A stretch of DNA of 24,476 nt from an uncultured bacterium (lineage in GTDB: Bacteria; Actinomycetota; Coriobacteriia; Coriobacteriales; Coriobacteriaceae): contig CAJMOP010000019.1 of NCBI GenBank assembly GCA_905215115.1, positions 1-24,476 of the forward strand, in the 5' to 3' direction. The notes beneath the pieces are model-generated. The model was not told the origin of the DNA, ran no database searches, and was given only the letters and a program-made list of their open reading frames with translations. The stretch's first letter is position 1; every line of letters starts with the position of its first letter. Both the position numbers and the translations under genes were made by a program. Below are positions 21,221 to 24,476 of the stretch, one piece after another.

Positions 21221-23350
21221 CTATTTGTCGGCGTCGGCATCGACGACGGCATGGTCATCATCAGCATCATCGGATGCGGCTTCGGCATCCTCCTGCATGG
21301 CCGCCTGCGCAAAGGCCGCGGCATCAGCCGCCAGCTCCTCCTCGCTCATACGAGGCGCACGCTTCTTGGTCGGCATGCCAGCCGCCTTGGCATTGCGCTC
21401 CTCCTTGGCCGCCAGGATATCGCCCTCGCGCTCAAGGTAGGCGTCCCACTCGTTATCGAGCAGGGCATTCACGGCATCGCCCTCGACAGTCTCGCGCTCA
21501 AGCAGCACCTTCGCCATCAGATCGAGCTGATCGCGACGGGCGTCCAGGATCTCGACCGCACGACGATGGGCCTCACGCATAATGCGCTGAACCTCGATAT
21601 CGATGCGGCGCGCCGTCTCCTCGGAGTAATCCTGGTGATCGGCGTAATCGCGACCAAGGAATACCTGATGCTGCGCCTCACCAAACACTTGCGTACCCAG
21701 TTCCTCGCTCATGCCCAGGCGCGTGACCATCTCGCGCGCCATCTTGGTCGCGCGCTCCAGATCGTTGCTCGCGCCCGACGTGATGTCGTCGCACATGAGC
21801 TCCTCGGCAACGCGACCGCCCAAGAACACGGCGAGCTCGTCGAGCATCTCGTTCTTGGTCTTGAGGAAGTGATCCTCCTGCGGAAGCTGCAGTGTGTAGC
21901 CCAGGGCCTGACCGCGGCTGACGATCGAGATCTTATGAACCGGATCGGAGTGCTCCAGGATGTGGCCCACCAAAGCGTGACCGCTCTCATGGTAGGCAAT
22001 CGTGGTGCGCTCGGCCTCGGTCATCACGCGACCCTTGCGTTGCGGTCCGGCAATCACGCGCTCCATCGACTCCTCGACCTCGTCCATCGAGATCACGGAA
22101 CGATGACGGCGAGCGGCCAGCAACGCAGACTCGTTGAGCAGGTTCGCCAAATCGGCACCAGTAAAGCCAACGGTCATCTGGGCGAGCTTCTCGAACTTCA
22201 CGTCCTCGTCCATCGGCTTGTTCTCGGCATGCACGCGCAAGATCTGCTCGCGGCCCTTTACGTCCGGACGGTCGACCGTGACCTGACGGTCAAAACGGCC
22301 GGGACGCAGCAGTGCCGGATCCAGAATGTCGGGGCGGTTGGTGGCAGCGATCAGGATGACCGACTCGCTCTCCTCAAAACCGTCCATCTCGACCAGCAGC
22401 TGGTTGAGCGTCTGCTCGCGCTCGTCGTGACCGCCGCCCAGACCGGCTCCGCGCTGACGTCCCACGGCATCAATCTCATCGATGAAGATGATCGACGGGG
22501 CCTGGGACTTGGCCTCCTTAAAGAGGTCACGCACGCGGCTGGCGCCGACACCCACGAACATCTCGACAAAGTCAGAACCCGAGATGCTAAAGAACGGCAC
22601 GCCCGCCTCGCCGGCAACGGCCTTGGCCAGCAGCGTTTTACCGGTGCCCGGAGGGCCCACCAGCAACACGCCACGCGGGATCTTGGCGCCCAGCTTGCGA
22701 TAGCGATCCGGATCGCTCAAAAAGTCACGGATCTCCTCGAGCTCCTCGACTGCCTCGTCCACGCCGGCAACGTCCTCGAACTTAACCTTGGGGCGCGTGG
22801 CCTCGTTGGTCTTGGCGTTGGTCTTGCCAAACTGCATGTTCCTGTTGTTGGCACCCATCATCTGGCGCATAAAGTAGAACATGATGGCAATCAGGGCGAT
22901 CGTCGGCAGCACACTCATCGCCAAGTCGCCCCAAAAATCGGGGTCATTGGTGTTGACGATGTACTTGGTATCGGGGTGCTCCGCCATAAGCTCGGCAAGC
23001 GAATCGGAGCCGACATAGGTCGAGGAGAAGCTCTTGAGCTCGCTCGTGTCGCCCTTGTCCTTTTTCGTCTTCCAGTAATGACCCGCCACGCTTCCGTCTT
23101 GAACCGTATAGGTCAAATCTTCGACGCGATCCTGCTTAATGGCGTTGACCATCTCGCTCGTCGCGAGCTTTACGGTATTGCTGGAATTGGCAAAGCCGGA
23201 GCCCATGTTAAAGAAGGCGTAGCCCAGAAGCGCGCAAGCCAAAATAAAATACAGCCAGCCCGTACGCGTGGGCTTCTTGCCTCCGGGCATCCCCGGGATC
23301 TTAGGCTCCCGGGGAGTCTGAGAATTGTTATCGTTACGGTCGTCGGGCAT
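21221..23350 (-). CDS. ftsH: ATP-dependent zinc metalloprotease FtsH
   Basis: The protein has 709 residues. Two membrane segments (about 31-49 and 143-161) bracket an extracytoplasmic domain. The AAA module has Walker A GPPGTGKT (232-239), Walker B IIFIDEID (287-294) and the second region of homology around ATNRPDILDPALLRPGRFDR (336-355). The protease site is HESGH (454-458, zinc ligands His454 and His458, catalytic Glu455). The C-terminal 45 residues are Ala/Asp/Glu-rich. It degrades membrane and regulatory proteins at the inner face of the membrane. The start is ATG at 23350, one base after the hpt stop codon (TAA-G-ATG), with GGAGGT inside the hpt end, so the two are translationally coupled. 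A terminator follows. Confidence 0.97.
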   Translation of the reverse strand: MPDDRNDNNSQTPREPKIPGMPGGKKPTRTGWLYFILACALLGYAFFNMGSGFANSSNTVKLATSEMVNAIKQDRVEDLTYTVQDGSVAGHYWKTKKDKGDTSELKSFSSTYVGSDSLAELMAEHPDTKYIVNTNDPDFWGDLAMSVLPTIALIAIMFYFMRQMMGANNRNMQFGKTNAKTNEATRPKVKFEDVAGVDEAVEELEEIRDFLSDPDRYRKLGAKIPRGVLLVGPPGTGKTLLAKAVAGEAGVPFFSISGSDFVEMFVGVGASRVRDLFKEAKSQAPSIIFIDEIDAVGRQRGAGLGGGHDEREQTLNQLLVEMDGFEESESVILIAATNRPDILDPALLRPGRFDRQVTVDRPDVKGREQILRVHAENKPMDEDVKFEKLAQMTVGFTGADLANLLNESALLAARRHRSVISMDEVEESMERVIAGPQRKGRVMTEAERTTIAYHESGHALVGHILEHSDPVHKISIVSRGQALGYTLQLPQEDHFLKTKNEMLDELAVFLGGRVAEELMCDDITSGASNDLERATKMAREMVTRLGMSEELGTQVFGEAQHQVFLGRDYADHQDYSEETARRIDIEVQRIMREAHRRAVEILDARRDQLDLMAKVLLERETVEGDAVNALLDNEWDAYLEREGDILAAKEERNAKAAGMPTKKRAPRMSEEELAADAAAFAQAAMQEDAEAASDDADDDHAVVDADADK

Positions 23351-23351
23351 C

Positions 23352-23900
23352 TTACGAATAAACCTCCGGTTTCAAAATGCCCAGATACGGAAGGTTACGA
23401 TAGCGCTCGGCATAGTCGAGGCCGTAGCCCACCACAAAGGCATCGGGGCAATGGGTTCCAACATACTTGGGCGTGACGGCCGAGGTACGGTCCTCAACGT
23501 CCTTCCACAGGAAGGCGGCAACCTCCAGCGAGGCGGGCTTGCGGCTCTCGAGGTTCTTCATCAGATACTTGAGCGTCAGGCCCGAGTCCAGAATGTCCTC
23601 GACGATCAGCACGTCGCGACCGCGGATGTCGATATCCAGGTCCTTAATGATACGCACGATGCCCGAGGACTTCACACCGTCGCCATAGCTCGAAACAGCC
23701 ATGAAATCGATGTTGGTCGGCAGCTCGATCTTGCGCATCAGGTCGCCCATAAAGACCACGGCGCCGCGCAGGACCGCAATCAGCACCAGATCCTTACCCG
23801 CGTAGTCGCGAGTAATCTGCTCGCCTAGGCGAGAGACGATACCGTCGATATCCTCCTGCGTAAACAGAACCTTCTCGATATCCGGATGTTGAGAAGCCAT
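23352..23900 (-). CDS. hpt: Hypoxanthine phosphoribosyltransferase
   Basis: The protein has 182 residues, standard for bacterial Hpt. The PRPP motif is DVLIVEDILDSGLTL (96-110), with the loop LIAVLRGAVVFMGDLMR near 40-56 and the base-binding region around LEVAAFLWKD. It converts hypoxanthine (and usually guanine) with PRPP to the nucleotide for purine salvage. The start is ATG at 23900 with AAAGGG upstream. It lies between tilS and ftsH in the widely conserved order, 147 bases after tilS and one base before ftsH. Confidence 0.95.
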   Translation of the reverse strand: MASQHPDIEKVLFTQEDIDGIVSRLGEQITRDYAGKDLVLIAVLRGAVVFMGDLMRKIELPTNIDFMAVSSYGDGVKSSGIVRIIKDLDIDIRGRDVLIVEDILDSGLTLKYLMKNLESRKPASLEVAAFLWKDVEDRTSAVTPKYVGTHCPDAFVVGYGLDYAERYRNLPYLGILKPEVYS

Positions 23901-24028
23901 GACAACCCTTTCTTGTGCTTATCGCCCACGCACCGCCGCATGGACGCGAACTACACATTCTAGCAGCGCACGGGGTATATTTACCAGCACGTGCGCCATC
24001 AGCGCGGGAATACCGTCAACGTCGCACA

Positions 24029-24053
24029 GAATAGCTGGCGCGAAGCGCTATTC
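24029..24053 (-). other. Small hairpin over the tilS stop codon
   Basis: GAATAGC (24029-24035) pairs with GCTATTC (24047-24053) and spans the end of tilS. There is no T-run. It may be a processing or pausing hairpin between tilS and hpt. Confidence 0.35.
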
Positions 24054-24476
24054 CGCATCGACCACGCGAAGCAGATAGGCCACGCGCGTCGCCGCCGTGC
24101 ACTTAAAACGCTCGTCCGCGCGAACGCCCGCGACCCATACTACGGCACCTCCCGGAGCCGTTCTTACCACGGGTACGCCAGAGCGGTCTGAAACAGGAAT
24201 GCGCGCCTCGTTTAACAGGTCTGACACTTTCTTGCTTCGGCCGTTCATCCCCAACGGGCACATCACGTCTCCCGGCACAGGGCTATCCACCCACAGGCGC
24301 GCCGATCGTGCCTCGGTGGGGATCTCCCCGCGCGAGCCGGCTAACATCCGCTCGCCATCGCGGTCGGCAAACCCCAGGGCCGCCGCATCCACCAAGGCCG
24401 CAACCTTTCCGGCAGCAGCAAGCTCGCGGGCACGGTGCACGATATCGCACCCCGGCTCCACAGCCATCGGCTCCGC
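24048..24476 (-). CDS. tilS: tRNA(Ile)-lysidine synthetase, C-terminal part
   Basis: The frame is open to the right edge of the window, so only the last 142 residues are seen and the catalytic PP-loop domain is missing. The visible end matches the TilS C-terminal tRNA-binding domain: PGDVMCPLGMNGRSKKVSDL, ARIPVSDRSGVPVV, then AVVWVAGVRADERFKCT. TilS converts cytidine 34 of tRNA-Ile(CAU) to lysidine, changing its amino-acid identity and codon reading. Position directly upstream of hpt and ftsH supports the call. The internal ATG at 24467 is not the true start. Confidence 0.88.
   Translation of the reverse strand, partial: AEPMAVEPGCDIVHRARELAAAGKVAALVDAAALGFADRDGERMLAGSRGEIPTEARSARLWVDSPVPGDVMCPLGMNGRSKKVSDLLNEARIPVSDRSGVPVVRTAPGGAVVWVAGVRADERFKCTAATRVAYLLRVVDAE

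Noticed and set aside
21113..23476. 787-residue open frame on the + strand opposite ftsH
   Set aside because: It is antisense to a certain ftsH gene, lacks a ribosome-binding site and family motifs, and arises from GC-rich codon bias.
21221..24476. tilS-hpt-ftsH cluster as a novel operon
   Set aside because: This order is common across Actinomycetota and Bacillota; it is useful for identification but not unusual.

Overview
The window reads as a piece of chromosome from a GC-rich Actinomycetota, most likely a gut Coriobacteriia (Collinsella-like). This is inferred from codon and base usage, the tilS-hpt-ftsH cluster, an EF-G2-type GTPase and the style of the intergenic repeats; no 16S or other taxonomic marker is present. 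There are 23 protein-coding loci (two cut by the window edges, one frameshifted). I see no tRNA, rRNA or CRISPR array.

Layout. (1) 1-4.3 kb is an accessory-looking stretch. It holds the tail of an unrecognised gene, an AlbA_2/Schlafen-type ATP-binding regulator whose upstream region is packed with TAGAGAG motifs, a HAD phosphatase broken by a one-base frameshift, and a secreted DNA/RNA non-specific nuclease. Three direct copies of a ~50-bp hairpin repeat bracket the regulator and the broken HAD gene. (2) 4.5-11.9 kb is a carbohydrate catabolism locus. A GntR/UTRA regulator on + faces a - strand series: HAD phosphatase, class II aldolase, FGGY kinase, glucitol-type PTS IIC, IIB and IIA with GutM, and an archaeal-type triose-phosphate isomerase. 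A repeated TAGACG(T/A)CTAT(G/A)TAC motif upstream of the aldolase and HAD genes is a good operator candidate. No polyol-phosphate dehydrogenase is present, so import and phosphorylation of a ketose, a second phosphorylation and aldol cleavage to triose phosphates is a reasonable reading. (3) 12.0-14.1 kb holds an EF-G-like GTPase with altered G3 and G4 motifs. (4) 14.4-17.0 kb is a polar amino-acid ABC operon (lipoprotein, permease, ATPase) with a clear promoter and two intercistronic hairpin elements that share a core but have different, self-complementary flanks. (5) 17.3-21.0 kb holds a TrmA/RlmD-type RNA methyltransferase, a PHP phosphatase and a PLP aminotransferase. (6) 21.2-24.5 kb holds the conserved tilS-hpt-ftsH cluster.

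The main unexplained structure lies between genes: the TAGAGAG array, the three direct ~50-bp repeats, the paired intercistronic elements at 15.2 and 16.1 kb, a 139-bp nested palindrome at 17.1 kb, and a 62-bp palindrome carrying GGGGACAG at 21.1 kb. The last resembles REP/RAYT-type palindromes, although no transposase is in view.
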